Source: Streptomyces luteogriseus (GTDB lineage: Bacteria > Actinomycetota > Actinomycetes > Streptomycetales > Streptomycetaceae). Taken from it: 64,000 nucleotides of DNA. Shown here piece after piece: positions 1-8,830 of the stretch. The notes beneath the pieces were generated by a model. That model did no database searches and was not told the origin of the DNA. It saw only the letters and a list, made by a program, of their open reading frames with translations. The DNA lies in NCBI RefSeq assembly GCF_014205055.1, contig NZ_JACHMS010000001.1:5332001-5396000 (forward strand), read 5' to 3'. The first letter of the stretch is position 1, and every line of letters begins with the position of its first letter. The position numbers were made by a program, and so were the translations under genes.

Positions 1-463
1 CCCGCCCGGCGCCGGGATCGTCCTCGACCTGCGCGGCAACTCCGGAGGCCTGGTCACCGAGGCCGTGACCGCCGCCTCCGCCTTCCTCGACGGCGGCCTG
101 GTCGCCACCTACGACGTCGAGGGCGAGCAGCGGGCGTTGCACGCCGAGTCCGGCGGGGACACCACGAGACCCCTGGTCACGCTCGTCGACGGCGGGACGA
201 TGAGCGCGGCCGAGCTCCTCACCGGCGCCGTGCAGGACCGCGGACGGGCCCTCGTGGTGGGCTCCCGCACCTTCGGCAAGGGCTCGGTCCAGATGCCGAG
301 CCGGCTGCCCGACGGCTCCGTCGCGGAGCTCACCGTCGGCCACTACCGCACCCCCTCAGGCCGCGGGGTCGACGGCCGGGGCATCACGCCCGACCTGGAG
401 ACCGGCGAGGACGCCCTCCAGCGGGCCGGGACCGTCCTGCGGGGCCTCGCGAGCCCCTCGTAA
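1..463 (+). CDS. Carboxy-terminal processing protease (S41 family), C-terminal part
   Basis: This is the 3' end of a gene that begins before the window; the open frame runs from base 2 to the TAA at 461-463. The visible protein has the S41/CtpA signature VLDLRGNSGG, then TMSAAELL with the nucleophilic Ser, then FGKGSVQ with the general-base Lys, so the Ser-Lys dyad is intact. Family members are membrane-anchored or exported proteases that trim C-termini of envelope proteins. The N-terminal signal and PDZ domain would lie upstream and cannot be checked. smpB follows 46 bases downstream on the same strand. Confidence 0.93.
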   Translation, partial: PPGAGIVLDLRGNSGGLVTEAVTAASAFLDGGLVATYDVEGEQRALHAESGGDTTRPLVTLVDGGTMSAAELLTGAVQDRGRALVVGSRTFGKGSVQMPSRLPDGSVAELTVGHYRTPSGRGVDGRGITPDLETGEDALQRAGTVLRGLASPS

Positions 464-509
464 TCGACTTTCCGCAGGACCCCTCCGTAGTGCGAAAATG
501 GGCGGCACT

Positions 510-992
510 ATGGCTAAGGAAAAAGGGCGCAAGCTGATCGCGCAGAACAAGAAGGCGCGGCACGACTACCTCATCATCGACACCTACGAGGCCGGCCTGG
601 TCCTCACCGGGACCGAGGTGAAGTCCCTGCGCCAGGGCCGGGCGTCGCTGGTCGACGGCTTCGTCCAGCTGGACGGGAACGAGGCGTGGCTGCACAACGT
701 GCACGTGCCGGAGTACAGCCAGGGCACGTGGACCAACCACAGTGCCCGGCGCAAGCGGAAGCTGCTGCTGCACCGCGCCGAGATCGACAAGCTGGAGTCG
801 AAGTCGGGCGAGACGGGCCACACCATCGTGCCCCTCGCGCTGTACTTCAAGGACGGCCGGGCCAAGGTCGAGATCGCGCTGGCGAAGGGCAAGAAGGAGT
901 ACGACAAGCGCCAGACGCTCCGCGAGAAGCAGGACCGCCGGGAGACCGACCGCGCGATCGCGGCGGTGAAGCGGAGGCAGCGCGGGGCGTAG
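510..992 (+). CDS. smpB: SsrA-binding protein SmpB
   Basis: SmpB binds the tRNA-like domain of tmRNA and brings it to stalled ribosomes for trans-translation. The 160-residue protein has the family core: the RKLIAQNKKARHDY start, TGTEVKSLRQGRASL, and a basic C-terminal tail (KKEYDKRQTLREKQDRRE) that fills the mRNA channel. The ATG at 510 is preferred over an in-frame ATG at 498 because MAKEKGRK is the usual N-terminus in this family as I remember it; neither has a strong ribosome site. The tmRNA gene lies 99 bases downstream, a common SmpB-ssrA pairing. Confidence 0.97.
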   Translation: MAKEKGRKLIAQNKKARHDYLIIDTYEAGLVLTGTEVKSLRQGRASLVDGFVQLDGNEAWLHNVHVPEYSQGTWTNHSARRKRKLLLHRAEIDKLESKSGETGHTIVPLALYFKDGRAKVEIALAKGKKEYDKRQTLREKQDRRETDRAIAAVKRRQRGA

Positions 993-1038
993 GGAATACG
1001 CTGGCACCGACCTGGGTTGGTCACGTACGATGGCTACT

Positions 1039-1075
1039 GCACCCCACAGCGGGTGCGCGCCCCTCTCCGGAGGGG
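1039..1075 (+). terminator. Two adjacent hairpins between smpB and ssrA
   Basis: A 6-bp hairpin (gcaccc at 1039-1044 with gggtgc at 1051-1056) is followed by a second 6-bp hairpin (cccctc at 60-65 of that kilobase with gagggg ending at 1075). A weak AT tail (attgt) follows. They may end the smpB transcript or form part of the 5' precursor of tmRNA. There is no true T-tract, so the terminator role is only tentative. Confidence 0.35.
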
Positions 1076-1091
1076 ATTGTCAACACAACAT

Positions 1092-1476
1092 GGGGATGAT
1101 CGGTTTCGACAGCGGCTGTCGAAGCAGGGGAAGCGTGTCGAGGAAGCGGCAATGATCTCGTAAACCATATGTCGCAAAAAATAATCGCCACTACCAAGCG
1201 CGATTCCCAGGCCTTCACCCTCGCTGCCTGATAAGCAGTGAACGAAGGTCCCAAATGGGTGTCAGCCCGGGAGCGTTCCCGGCCCGGATCCTGGCATAAT
1301 CTAGGGAACTAAACCATCGAGCCCGGTCACGGGGCTCGATGGGAAACCAAACAGTGACTGGGCCCGTCGGCGACTTGTTCGCGTGATCGCCGGGGCCGAG
1401 AAAAGCGCAGCGAACTGCACACGGAGAAGCCCTGATTCCGCACCGTTGGACGCGGGTTCGATTCCCGCCATCTCCA
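1092..1476 (+). ncRNA. ssrA: tmRNA (SsrA RNA)
   Basis: The 5' GGGGATGAT and the 3' part with GGTTCGATTCCCGCC and CATCTCC form the tRNA-Ala-like acceptor and T-arm. The acceptor stem pairs 1092-1098 with 1469-1475, and A1476 is the discriminator; CCA is not encoded. The resume codon is GCC at 1187, and the reading frame encodes the tag ATTKRDSQAFTLAA, ended by TGA TAA at 1229-1234. The RNA rescues stalled ribosomes and tags proteins for ClpXP-type proteolysis, with SmpB encoded just upstream. The tag ends in TLAA; the penultimate part is often ALAA in other bacteria. Confidence 0.97.
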
Positions 1477-1492
1477 CTCATCCCATGTGGGC

Positions 1493-1528
1493 AAAGGCCC
1501 CGCCGCTTTCGAGCGGCGGGGCCTTTGT
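1493..1528 (+). terminator. Intrinsic terminator of ssrA
   Basis: Perfect 15-bp stem (1493-1507 with 1512-1526) closed by a TTCG tetraloop and flanked by AAA and TTT. It lies 17 bases after the tmRNA 3' end. Confidence 0.9.
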
Positions 1529-1662
1529 CATGGGTCGTCGAGGAGGTCTCATGGGTTACAGCCCGTCGATTCACAAGTTCGCCGAGGGCGCCGACGTCCC
1601 CGTGCCGCTGACGGCGGCGAGGCCGAGATCTTCGCCGGTGACACCGGCTGAAGGCCGCGCTC

Positions 1663-2673
1663 CTAGGCGGGCATCCGGCGTGACGTACTCGCCCGCTCCG
1701 TCAGCCGGGGCGGCAGGAGCGTCGTCTCCGGTACGGCGGTGCCGTGCAGCTTCCGTATCAGGAGGTCCACCGCGCGGGCGCCCAGCTCGTCGGCGGGCAG
1801 GGACACCGAGGTGACCGGGAGGCGGGGCGTCGCCGCCAGGTCGTCGGGGCAGACGGCCGTGACGGAGAGGTCGGCGGGGACACGCAGGCCGAGGTGTTCG
1901 AAGGCGGCGATCAACGGGGCCAGGAGAGGTTCGTTGTGGACGACCACGGCGGTGAGGGCGGGGTGCTCGTGGAGCAGCCGCTCGGCGAGCCGTGGGGCCG
2001 TGGCGGGGTCGGGGCCGCCCGGGTGGACGGACGAGGCCAGGCCGTGACGGGCGGCGGCCGTGGTGAAGCCGTGCATGAGGTGGTGGGCGTAGGCCGTTCT
2101 GCGGAGATAGACCTCCGGGGGCGAGCCCACCAGGGCGACCGTGCGGTGGCCCAGCTCCGCCAGGTGGTTCACGCATGCCTCGCCCGCCGCCCGGAAGTCG
2201 AGGTCGACGCAGGTCAGGCCGTATGCGTTCGCCGGAACGCCGATCAGGACCGTCGGGCGGTCCAGGGAACGGAGCGTTGGCAGGCGGGGGTCGTGGAGTT
2301 CGACGTCCGTCAGCAGCAGCCCGTCCACCGAGGCCGTCCGAACGGCACGGTTCAGGCCCTCCTCGGCCTCCTCCTGGGTGAGGAGCAGGACGTCGTGGGC
2401 GTGTGCGCGGGCCGTCGTCACCACCGACACCGCCAGCCGCATCACCACCGGGACGTGCACGCCGGAACGCAGCGGCGCCGCCAGGGCCAGCACGCTCGCC
2501 CTGGCGCCGGCCCCGGCACGGGCGGCCGCGTGGGGGTGGTAGCCCAGGTCGCGGGCGGCCTCCTCGACGCGTCGCCGGGTCGCGTCGGAGATCGGGCGCT
2601 TGCCGCTCAGCGCGTAGGAGACGGTGCTGGGGGAGACCCCGGCCCGCCGCGCCACGTCCGTGATCTTGGCCAT
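1663..2673 (-). CDS. LacI-family transcriptional regulator
   Basis: A 336-residue protein with an N-terminal LacI helix-turn-helix (KITDVARRAGVSPSTVSYAL) and hinge (GKRPISDATRRRV), followed by a periplasmic-binding-protein-like sensor domain. Its start codon overlaps the stop of the alpha-xylosidase gene (ATGA at 2671-2674 in the coding sense), so the two are co-transcribed and translationally coupled. The likely role is local sugar-dependent repression of the glycosidase operon. Perfect palindromes suited to a LacI dimer sit just upstream of the operon (4952-4969, 5030-5045). The inducer is inferred to be an alpha-xylosyl or related sugar. Confidence 0.93.
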   Translation of the reverse strand: MAKITDVARRAGVSPSTVSYALSGKRPISDATRRRVEEAARDLGYHPHAAARAGAGARASVLALAAPLRSGVHVPVVMRLAVSVVTTARAHAHDVLLLTQEEAEEGLNRAVRTASVDGLLLTDVELHDPRLPTLRSLDRPTVLIGVPANAYGLTCVDLDFRAAGEACVNHLAELGHRTVALVGSPPEVYLRRTAYAHHLMHGFTTAAARHGLASSVHPGGPDPATAPRLAERLLHEHPALTAVVVHNEPLLAPLIAAFEHLGLRVPADLSVTAVCPDDLAATPRLPVTSVSLPADELGARAVDLLIRKLHGTAVPETTLLPPRLTERASTSRRMPA

Positions 2674-4922
2674 CAGCCGAGTTCCAGCGTGAGGAGGCCC
2701 GTGCCGGGCGCGGCCTGGACCTCACGGTCGCCCGCGGCCAGACCCCAGGCGGCCGCCGGGGCGGCGCACGTCGCCCGCAGGGTGTCCCCCTCGCGGACGA
2801 CCGTGAAGGTCACGTCCCCGACCGGCACCGTCACCTCGTCGCCGGGCCGCAGACCGTACGCCCGCAGCGTCACCCCGTCGGCGTGGTCGTAGTCCGGGCG
2901 GTCGTCCCGCGCGCCGACCGGGATCACCGCGCCGGGCCGGACCAGCAGCGGTGCGCTCAGGAAGCCGTGGCGCTCCCGCACCCAGCGCGGTCCCGTCACC
3001 GTCTCGCCGGTCGGGAAGTGCGTCCAAGTGCCCTCGGGGACGTAGTACGTGACATCGCCCTCGTCGTCGAACACCGGGGCGACCAGCAGGTCCGGGCCGA
3101 GCATGTACTGCCGATCCAGGTGCGCGCATCCCGGGTCGTCCGGGAACTCCAGCACCATGGCCCGCATCATGGGCAGGCCCTCGGTGTGGGCCGTGCGGGC
3201 CGTCTCGTACAGGTAGGGCATGAGGCGGAGCTTCAGCCGGGTGAAGTGGCGGGCCACGTCGACCGACTCCTCGTCGAAGTGCCACGGGACCCGGTAGGAG
3301 CTGCTGCCGTGCAGGCGGCTGTGCGAGGAGAGCAGCCCGAAGGCCAGCCAGCGCTTGAACAGGGCCGGTGTGGGGGTGCCCTCGAAGCCGCCGATGTCAT
3401 GGCTCCAGAAGCCGAAGCCCGACAGGCCGAGGGACAGGCCGCCGCGCAGCGACTCCGCCATCGACTCGTACGTCGCCTCGCAGTCGCCGCCCCAGTGCAC
3501 GGGGAACTGCTGGCTCCCGGCCGTCGCCGAGCGGGCGAAGAGCACGGCCTCCGCCTCGCCCCGGTGCTTGCGCAGCACCTCGAAGACCGTGCGGTTGTAC
3601 AGGTACGTGTAGTAGTTGTGCATCCGCTCGGGGTCGGAGCCGTCGGACCAGACCACGTCGAGGGGCACCCGCTCCCCGAAGTCGGTCTTGAAGCAGTCGA
3701 CGCCCTGCGCGAGCAGCGCCTCCAGCTTGGCGGCGTACCAGTCGCGCGCGGCCGGTGACGTGAAGTCGACCAGGGCCATGCCGGGCTGCCACATGTCCCA
3801 CTGCCAGACCGAGCCGTCCGGGCGCTTCAGCAGGTGCCCGAGCGCCTTGCCCTCGGCGAACAGCGGGGAGCGCTGCGCGATGTACGGATTGATCCAGACG
3901 GAGACGCGCAGGTCACGGTCCTTCAGCCGGGTGAGCATGCCCTCCGGGTCGGGGAAGACGCGGGGATCCCAGCGGAAGTCGCACCAGTTGTGCTCGCGCA
4001 TCCAGAAGCAGTCGAAGTGGAAGACGGACAGTGGCAGTCCACGCTCCCGCATGCCCTCGATGAAGGAGGTCACCGTCTCCTCGTCGTACGAGGTGGTGAA
4101 GGACGTCGACAGCCACAGGCCGAACGACCAGGCGGGCGGCAGGGCCGGGCGGCCGGTGAGGGCCGTGTACCGGCGCAGGATGTCCTTCGGGGTCGGGCCG
4201 TGGACGACGTAGTACGTCAGCTCCTGCGTCTCCGCGCTGAACTGCACCCGGGAGACCACCTCCGAGGCGACCTCGAAGGACACCTTGCCCGGGTGGTCTA
4301 CGAAGACGCCGTAGCCCGCGTCCGTGAGGTAGAACGGCACGTTCTTGTAGGCCTGTTCGCTGCACGTGCCGCCGTCGGACTGCCAGATGTCGACGACCTG
4401 CCCGTTCTTCACCAGCGGGCCGAAACGCTCACCGAGGCCGTAGACGGACGTGCCGACCGCCAGGACCAGCTGTTCGCGCAGGTGGTGCGCGCCGGAGGCG
4501 TCCGTCATGATGCCCGCGTTCCGGTGGCCGCTGCTGGTGAGCGTGCGGCCGTGCGCGCGGAACTCGACGTGCCAGGGTCCGCCCCGGGCCAGCCGGACCG
4601 ACAGGTCGCCGGAGGTCAGGGTCGCGTGCTCGTCGTCGTACGAGATCTCCGCGGAGGTGTCCGACGCCGTGAGCTCGAACTCGGGGCCGCGGGGTTCACC
4701 GCCGGTGAAGTGCGTCAGGGTCAGGCCGATGACGCCGGGCATGGGGGTGTGTGCCCGGACCGTGAGGACCGGGCCGGTCATCAGGTCGCCGCGGGAGCGG
4801 ACGGTCCGGGTCGGGGCGTGGATCTCCAGTGCGCCGTCCGACTCGGTGACGTCGAGGACCTGGGCCGGGTGGGCCGCGGTGACACCCTCGCGCAGGAGCC
4901 AGTAGCCGTCGGTGAACTTCAT
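2673..4922 (-). CDS. yicI: Glycoside hydrolase family 31, YicI-type alpha-xylosidase
   Basis: A 749-residue cytoplasmic enzyme with no signal peptide. The segment FKTDFGERVP carries the catalytic nucleophile (Asp at about residue 414), and downstream ARSATAGSQQFPVHWGGDC and the GFWSHDIGGFEG segment match E. coli YicI closely from memory. This supports alpha-xylosidase activity (release of alpha-xylose from xyloglucan-type oligosaccharides) rather than plain maltase. The start is taken at ATG 4922; an upstream in-frame ATG at 4949 would add nine residues across the promoter region. The gene is first in an operon with the LacI regulator, behind a palindromic operator candidate. Other GH31 specificities remain possible. 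Confidence 0.88.
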   Translation of the reverse strand: MKFTDGYWLLREGVTAAHPAQVLDVTESDGALEIHAPTRTVRSRGDLMTGPVLTVRAHTPMPGVIGLTLTHFTGGEPRGPEFELTASDTSAEISYDDEHATLTSGDLSVRLARGGPWHVEFRAHGRTLTSSGHRNAGIMTDASGAHHLREQLVLAVGTSVYGLGERFGPLVKNGQVVDIWQSDGGTCSEQAYKNVPFYLTDAGYGVFVDHPGKVSFEVASEVVSRVQFSAETQELTYYVVHGPTPKDILRRYTALTGRPALPPAWSFGLWLSTSFTTSYDEETVTSFIEGMRERGLPLSVFHFDCFWMREHNWCDFRWDPRVFPDPEGMLTRLKDRDLRVSVWINPYIAQRSPLFAEGKALGHLLKRPDGSVWQWDMWQPGMALVDFTSPAARDWYAAKLEALLAQGVDCFKTDFGERVPLDVVWSDGSDPERMHNYYTYLYNRTVFEVLRKHRGEAEAVLFARSATAGSQQFPVHWGGDCEATYESMAESLRGGLSLGLSGFGFWSHDIGGFEGTPTPALFKRWLAFGLLSSHSRLHGSSSYRVPWHFDEESVDVARHFTRLKLRLMPYLYETARTAHTEGLPMMRAMVLEFPDDPGCAHLDRQYMLGPDLLVAPVFDDEGDVTYYVPEGTWTHFPTGETVTGPRWVRERHGFLSAPLLVRPGAVIPVGARDDRPDYDHADGVTLRAYGLRPGDEVTVPVGDVTFTVVREGDTLRATCAAPAAAWGLAAGDREVQAAPGTGLLTLELG

Positions 4923-4951
4923 GTGGGGGTCCCTACTCTCCCGACGCATGA

Positions 4952-4969
4952 CGTCGAAGCGCTTCGACG
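4952..4969. promoter_or_regulatory. Palindromic LacI-type operator upstream of the alpha-xylosidase operon
   Basis: Perfect 18-bp palindrome cgtcgaagcgcttcgacg, 30 bases upstream of the glycosidase start. LacI-family proteins typically bind even palindromes with a central CG, as here. The adjacent lacI-type gene makes it the natural ligand; binding itself is inferred. Confidence 0.72.
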
Positions 4970-4998
4970 ATCGAACGTATGCGGGGTGCGGAAGGGCG

Positions 4999-6207
4999 TC
5001 AATGGGGCGCGAGGCACTCGGTGAAGCGATTCGAAGGCCTTCGAAGGGACAACGCCAGGGCCACGACCGCCGCCGTCACCGGGACCCCGTAGCCCGCCGT
5101 CGGCGAGAGATGCTCGACCGTCCAGCCGCCGATCGCGCTGCCGCAGGCGATGCCGCCCAGCAGTCCGGTCACCGCGAGGGTCATGCCCTCGTTCAGCCGG
5201 CCCTCGGGGGTGCGCTGCTGGACCAGCGTCATGGTGGTCACCATCGTCGGCGCCGTCGCCATCCCGGCGACCAGCAGCGTGGCCGCCAGCAGGAGGAGCG
5301 AACCGGTGAGGGCCGCGGCCAGCATCGGCAGGGTCAACAGCGCGGCCATCGCCGCCACGCACCGGGGCAGCCGGGCCGCGGCCGGGCCGACGGGCTTCAC
5401 AGCGCCGTACAGCAGGCCCGCCCCGCAGGACCCCGCCGCCTGGAGCGCGAGCACGACTCCGGCCGCCGACTGCCGCCCCTGCGCGTCGGCGAACGCCAGC
5501 GTGACGACCTCCGTCGCGCCGAAGACGCCGCCCATCGCCAGGCAGACCGCGAGCAGCGGGGGGATGCCGGGGGCGCGCAGGGGCGCCTTTCCGGGTATGT
5601 GCGCGCGGACCGGGGGCTCCGTCGCGCGCCGGGCCGTGAACAGGACCATGCCGGTCAGCAGCAGCACCGCACCCACCAGAGTGCCCGCCTCGGGGAAGAG
5701 CGTCCCGCACAGGAAGGCCGCGAGCACCGGGCCCAGCATGAAGCACAGTTCGTCCGCCGCCTGCTCGAAGGAGTTGGCGGTGTGCAGTGCCTTCGTGTGG
5801 CCGGCCAGCAGATGTGCCCAGCGGGCCCGGGACATGCCGCCGGTGTTGGGGGTCGTGGCGGTGGCGGCGTAGGAGGCGAAGAGGGTCCAGTCGGGGGCGT
5901 CGTGGCGCACGCACAGCAGCAGCGAGAGGGAGCCGAGGACGGCGATCACCGTGGCGGGCAGGGCCACCCGGGCCTGGCCGTGCCGGTCGACGAGCCGGGC
6001 GGTCCACGGTGCGACCAGCGCGGTCGCCGCGAGGCCCGTCGCCGTGACGGCACCGGCGAGGGCGTACGAGCCCCGGGCTCCGGCGATCATCATGACCGCG
6101 CTGACGCTGAACATGCCCATCGGCAGGCGGGCGAGCAGGTTCCCGGCGGTGAAGGCGCGGGCGCCCGGGACCTCGAACAGGCGGCGGTACGGGGAGAGTT
6201 GCGGCAT
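4999..6207 (-). CDS. MFS transporter
   Basis: A 402-residue protein with about twelve hydrophobic segments and the usual MFS loop motif (DRHGQARVALPATVI after TM2). The closest-looking family is drug/sugar efflux-type MFS with no assigned substrate. The start is ATG 6207 (MPQLSPYRRLF), preceded in the coding sense by ggtagg; a longer frame to 6270 lacks support. It is upstream of, and in the same direction as, the alpha-xylosidase operon, with a 76-base gap holding an operator, so co-regulation is possible but the transporter is not clearly part of that operon. Its last codons overlap a second palindrome at 5030-5045. Confidence 0.88.
   Translation of the reverse strand: MPQLSPYRRLFEVPGARAFTAGNLLARLPMGMFSVSAVMMIAGARGSYALAGAVTATGLAATALVAPWTARLVDRHGQARVALPATVIAVLGSLSLLLCVRHDAPDWTLFASYAATATTPNTGGMSRARWAHLLAGHTKALHTANSFEQAADELCFMLGPVLAAFLCGTLFPEAGTLVGAVLLLTGMVLFTARRATEPPVRAHIPGKAPLRAPGIPPLLAVCLAMGGVFGATEVVTLAFADAQGRQSAAGVVLALQAAGSCGAGLLYGAVKPVGPAAARLPRCVAAMAALLTLPMLAAALTGSLLLLAATLLVAGMATAPTMVTTMTLVQQRTPEGRLNEGMTLAVTGLLGGIACGSAIGGWTVEHLSPTAGYGVPVTAAVVALALSLRRPSNRFTECLAPH
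5030..5045. promoter_or_regulatory. Second palindrome, possible auxiliary LacI operator
   Basis: Perfect 16-bp palindrome ttcgaaggccttcgaa inside the 3' end of the MFS gene, about 75 bases from the first operator candidate. Both share the TTCGA half-site. LacI-family regulators often use a pair of operators to loop DNA; the role here is inferred from shared half-site and position. Confidence 0.45.
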
Positions 6208-6455
6208 GCGCCTACCGTCACCCGGGGGCGACCGAGCGGTCCAACACCTGTTCCGTGCGCAGTCACGCACCTGCGTTGTGAATCCGTGCCGGGTGGCCGG
6301 AAAGCCGTGGCGAAAAAGATTCGCTCCCTGTTCTTCATACAGGGATATTGAGATTCCTAATGCTTCTCATGGCGCATGGAAAAGATGCTCATTCGGGAAA
6401 ATCCTTCACTCGTTTGCCGCGCATCCGCCGAAGTGGGCCGACGGTTAGTCGGTAC

Positions 6456-6701
6456 ATGACCGAGGCGACCAGGAAAGACGGCTGGGCGGTAACGCTCGGC
6501 CCGTACACCTACATTCCCGCTCCAGCGCACTCGTCGGCGACCGTCAACGGGACGCTCACCAGAGGGGGTTGCCCGGTCGCGCTACAGGTCACGGAGCCGG
6601 TCCTGCGCGATTTCATCGATGCCATGAGCGCGCTGGAAAAGGATCTCGCACGGCGGTGGATCAGTGCGACGGATTGGCCTGCTTTCGCGCTTGCCGAATA
6701 G
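6456..6701 (+). CDS. Small hypothetical protein
   Basis: Not recognised. Taken from ATG 6456, the product is 81 residues (MTEATRKDGWAVTLGPYTY...), with no signal peptide, membrane segment or cysteine cluster. An in-frame ATG at 6348 would add 36 residues of unlike composition. The upstream 250 bases are noticeably richer in A+T than the surroundings. The gene precedes a membrane protein gene by 12 bases, so the two may be an operon. Coding status is supported mainly by third-position GC and this spacing. Confidence 0.5.
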   Translation: MTEATRKDGWAVTLGPYTYIPAPAHSSATVNGTLTRGGCPVALQVTEPVLRDFIDAMSALEKDLARRWISATDWPAFALAE

Positions 6702-6713
6702 GCGGGGCGCGTC

Positions 6714-7544
6714 ATGTACGACAAAGTAGAGGGCACCGGCCGGCATCGGGCTCCGGCCCGGGATTTCATCACTCCACTGACCCCTCCGGACCCGACCTGG
6801 GACCCCGCGGAGGAACTGGCGTTCATCCTCGAGGAGGCCCTCGGGGACCAGGCGGCGAGGATCCCCGCCCCCCGTGACGAGGACCGGGCCCCGGAGCCGC
6901 CCCCGGCACCCGCCGCCGCCCCCGGCACCCATATGCGGCGGCTGCAGGACATCACCGAGGAACTGCCGCCCGTGCGGGAACTCCCCCGGCGGCACCGCAA
7001 GGTCCGGAGCCGCAAGGTCCCGGGTGTGCTCCGCACCACCAGCTTCCTCGTCGCTGCTCTGGCTGCCGTCATCGCCTCCGCGGTGAGCATCCTGAGCGGC
7101 ATGGCCGCCTACGACCCCCTGCGCCTGGTCGCCGTGTCCCCCGCGGCGAGGGGCCTGCGCACCTGGTGGCCTCTGCTGGTGTACGGCCCCTGGTTGGTGG
7201 GTTCCCTGTCCGTTCTGCGGGCCGCGCTGCACCAGCGCCGTGCCGTGCACTCCTGGTGCGTGGTCCTGGTCTTCTCCTGCATCGCCGTACTGCTCTGCGT
7301 CGTCCAGGCGCCCCGGACGGTCCTCGGCACCGCGGCGGCCGCCCTGCCCGGCCTCGCCGCCCTGGCCTGCTTCCAGCAGGTCGTCCGCCAGATCACGCTG
7401 ACGAGGCCGCCGATGCGGTCGGCGCCTCGGCACCGGGTGGGGCAGGCTCCGCCGGGGGAGGGCCGGAAGGCGGCGGACGGCGTGAACACCACGGAGGCCC
7501 GGCCGGGCGAGGGCGGGGCGGCTGGGAAGAACACCGGCCCCTGA
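6714..7544 (+). CDS. Four-helix membrane protein, DUF2637-like
   Basis: A 276-residue protein. Residues 1-105 are hydrophilic and Pro/Arg-rich. Four hydrophobic helices follow, at about 109-132, 150-172, 181-201 and 205-223, then a charged Gly-rich tail. The spacing, and the AYDPLRL...GLRTWWPLLVYGPWLVGS segment, resemble the actinomycete DUF2637 (SpdB-like) membrane family. The assignment is from pattern only. Some family members belong to plasmid-transfer systems, but no transfer genes are seen here. Function unknown. Confidence 0.7.
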   Translation: MYDKVEGTGRHRAPARDFITPLTPPDPTWDPAEELAFILEEALGDQAARIPAPRDEDRAPEPPPAPAAAPGTHMRRLQDITEELPPVRELPRRHRKVRSRKVPGVLRTTSFLVAALAAVIASAVSILSGMAAYDPLRLVAVSPAARGLRTWWPLLVYGPWLVGSLSVLRAALHQRRAVHSWCVVLVFSCIAVLLCVVQAPRTVLGTAAAALPGLAALACFQQVVRQITLTRPPMRSAPRHRVGQAPPGEGRKAADGVNTTEARPGEGGAAGKNTGP

Positions 7545-7698
7545 TCATCGGCGGCTCCCTGATCTTCGGCGGCTCCTGGCTCCTGGCTCACGTCTCCGGC
7601 CCTCGGTCGCGCGTGCGTTGCGGGCGCCGTCGGCCCTCGGGGCGGCCTTGATCGCGGGCGCCGCCGGCCCCCGCTCCCGACCGCTGTAGGTTCACCGC

Positions 7699-8664
7699 AT
7701 GGCCGCCCACCTCGACCCCCGTCTGCTGCGTGGCTTCGTCACCGTGGCCGAGGAATTGCACTTCACGCGGGCCGCGGTGCGGTTGCACGTGGCTCAGCAG
7801 GCGCTCAGCCGGGACGTGCGGCGGCTGGAGCGGGAGCTGGGTACCGAGCTGTTCGTGCGGACCACCCGGCAGGTGACGCTCACCCCTGACGGAGAGCGGC
7901 TGCTGCCGCACGCCCGCCGGGTGCTCCACGCGCAGGACGAGCTGCTCGCCGCCTTTCACCAGCCCCGGCCATTGCTGGTCGACCTCAACTCCCCGGGCCT
8001 GGGCACACCCCGCCGCGTGCTGCACGAGGCGCGGGAACTCGCCCCTGGCCACGAGCTGATGGCTCGCTACGAGAGCGGCCTGACCGGAGCCGCCGGTGAA
8101 CTGCTGGCCGGCCGGCTGGACGCGTCGTTCGGACGGTTCGCCGGGCTGGACCCGGCGCTGAGGGCCGGGCTCGACCACCAGCCCGTGCGGTTCGAGCCGA
8201 TGGCCGTCGTCCTGCCCGAGGACCACCGGCTGGCCGCGTGGGAGTCCGTACCGCTCGCCGAGCTGGCCGGCGAGAGCATCTATGCGGGCGCCGGCAACCC
8301 GCGCACGCCGGAGTGGACCGGCCTCGCGCGGCTGCTGTTCGAGGGGCGCGACATCGAAATCGCGCCACCCGCCCCGCTGGCCGTAGGAGAGGAGGAGTTC
8401 CAGCGGATCATGGCCAGAACGCGCAACCCGATCCTGGCCGTCACGGAGTTCCCGGCCCTGCCCTCGACGGTCGTGCGGCCCTTGGTCGACCCTGTTCCGC
8501 TGTCATGCGTTTCGCTGGTGTGGCGCAGGGGCCTGACCCACCCCGCCTTCGACGCGCTGCGCCGCGCGGCAGCCCTCCTGTCTGCGGAAATGCAGTGGCT
8601 GCGGAGGCCCGCGGGCAGCTGGACACCGGCCGGAGACGATGTCTTCATGGCGTCTCACGGCTGA
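7699..8664 (+). CDS. LysR-family transcriptional regulator
   Basis: A 321-residue protein with an N-terminal LysR winged helix-turn-helix (LHFTRAAVRLHVAQQALSRDVRRLERELG) and a C-terminal type-2 periplasmic-binding effector domain. The start is ATG 7699. No divergent partner gene exists: the gene upstream reads in the same direction and 154 bases separate them, so the usual LysR rule of a divergent target gives no help. The effector and targets are unknown. Confidence 0.92.
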   Translation: MAAHLDPRLLRGFVTVAEELHFTRAAVRLHVAQQALSRDVRRLERELGTELFVRTTRQVTLTPDGERLLPHARRVLHAQDELLAAFHQPRPLLVDLNSPGLGTPRRVLHEARELAPGHELMARYESGLTGAAGELLAGRLDASFGRFAGLDPALRAGLDHQPVRFEPMAVVLPEDHRLAAWESVPLAELAGESIYAGAGNPRTPEWTGLARLLFEGRDIEIAPPAPLAVGEEEFQRIMARTRNPILAVTEFPALPSTVVRPLVDPVPLSCVSLVWRRGLTHPAFDALRRAAALLSAEMQWLRRPAGSWTPAGDDVFMASHG

Positions 8665-8830
8665 CACGATTCGACACGGCGCCCACACAGAACCTGCGCG
8701 TGCGCTACATTCGACGCCTGAGCACGGTGTGGTACGAGGGGGCGTTCGGACGGGTGGGGGCCCGGTCCGACGGCGGGTGCTCAGGTCGTCAAGCGCACCT
8801 GAACCATCCCGTGGGGGGAAGTGCGTGCGC

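Noticed and set aside
1092..1540. Integrated element at the tmRNA 3' end
   Set aside because: The tmRNA 3' end and its terminator are intact and no integrase gene or second att copy was seen.
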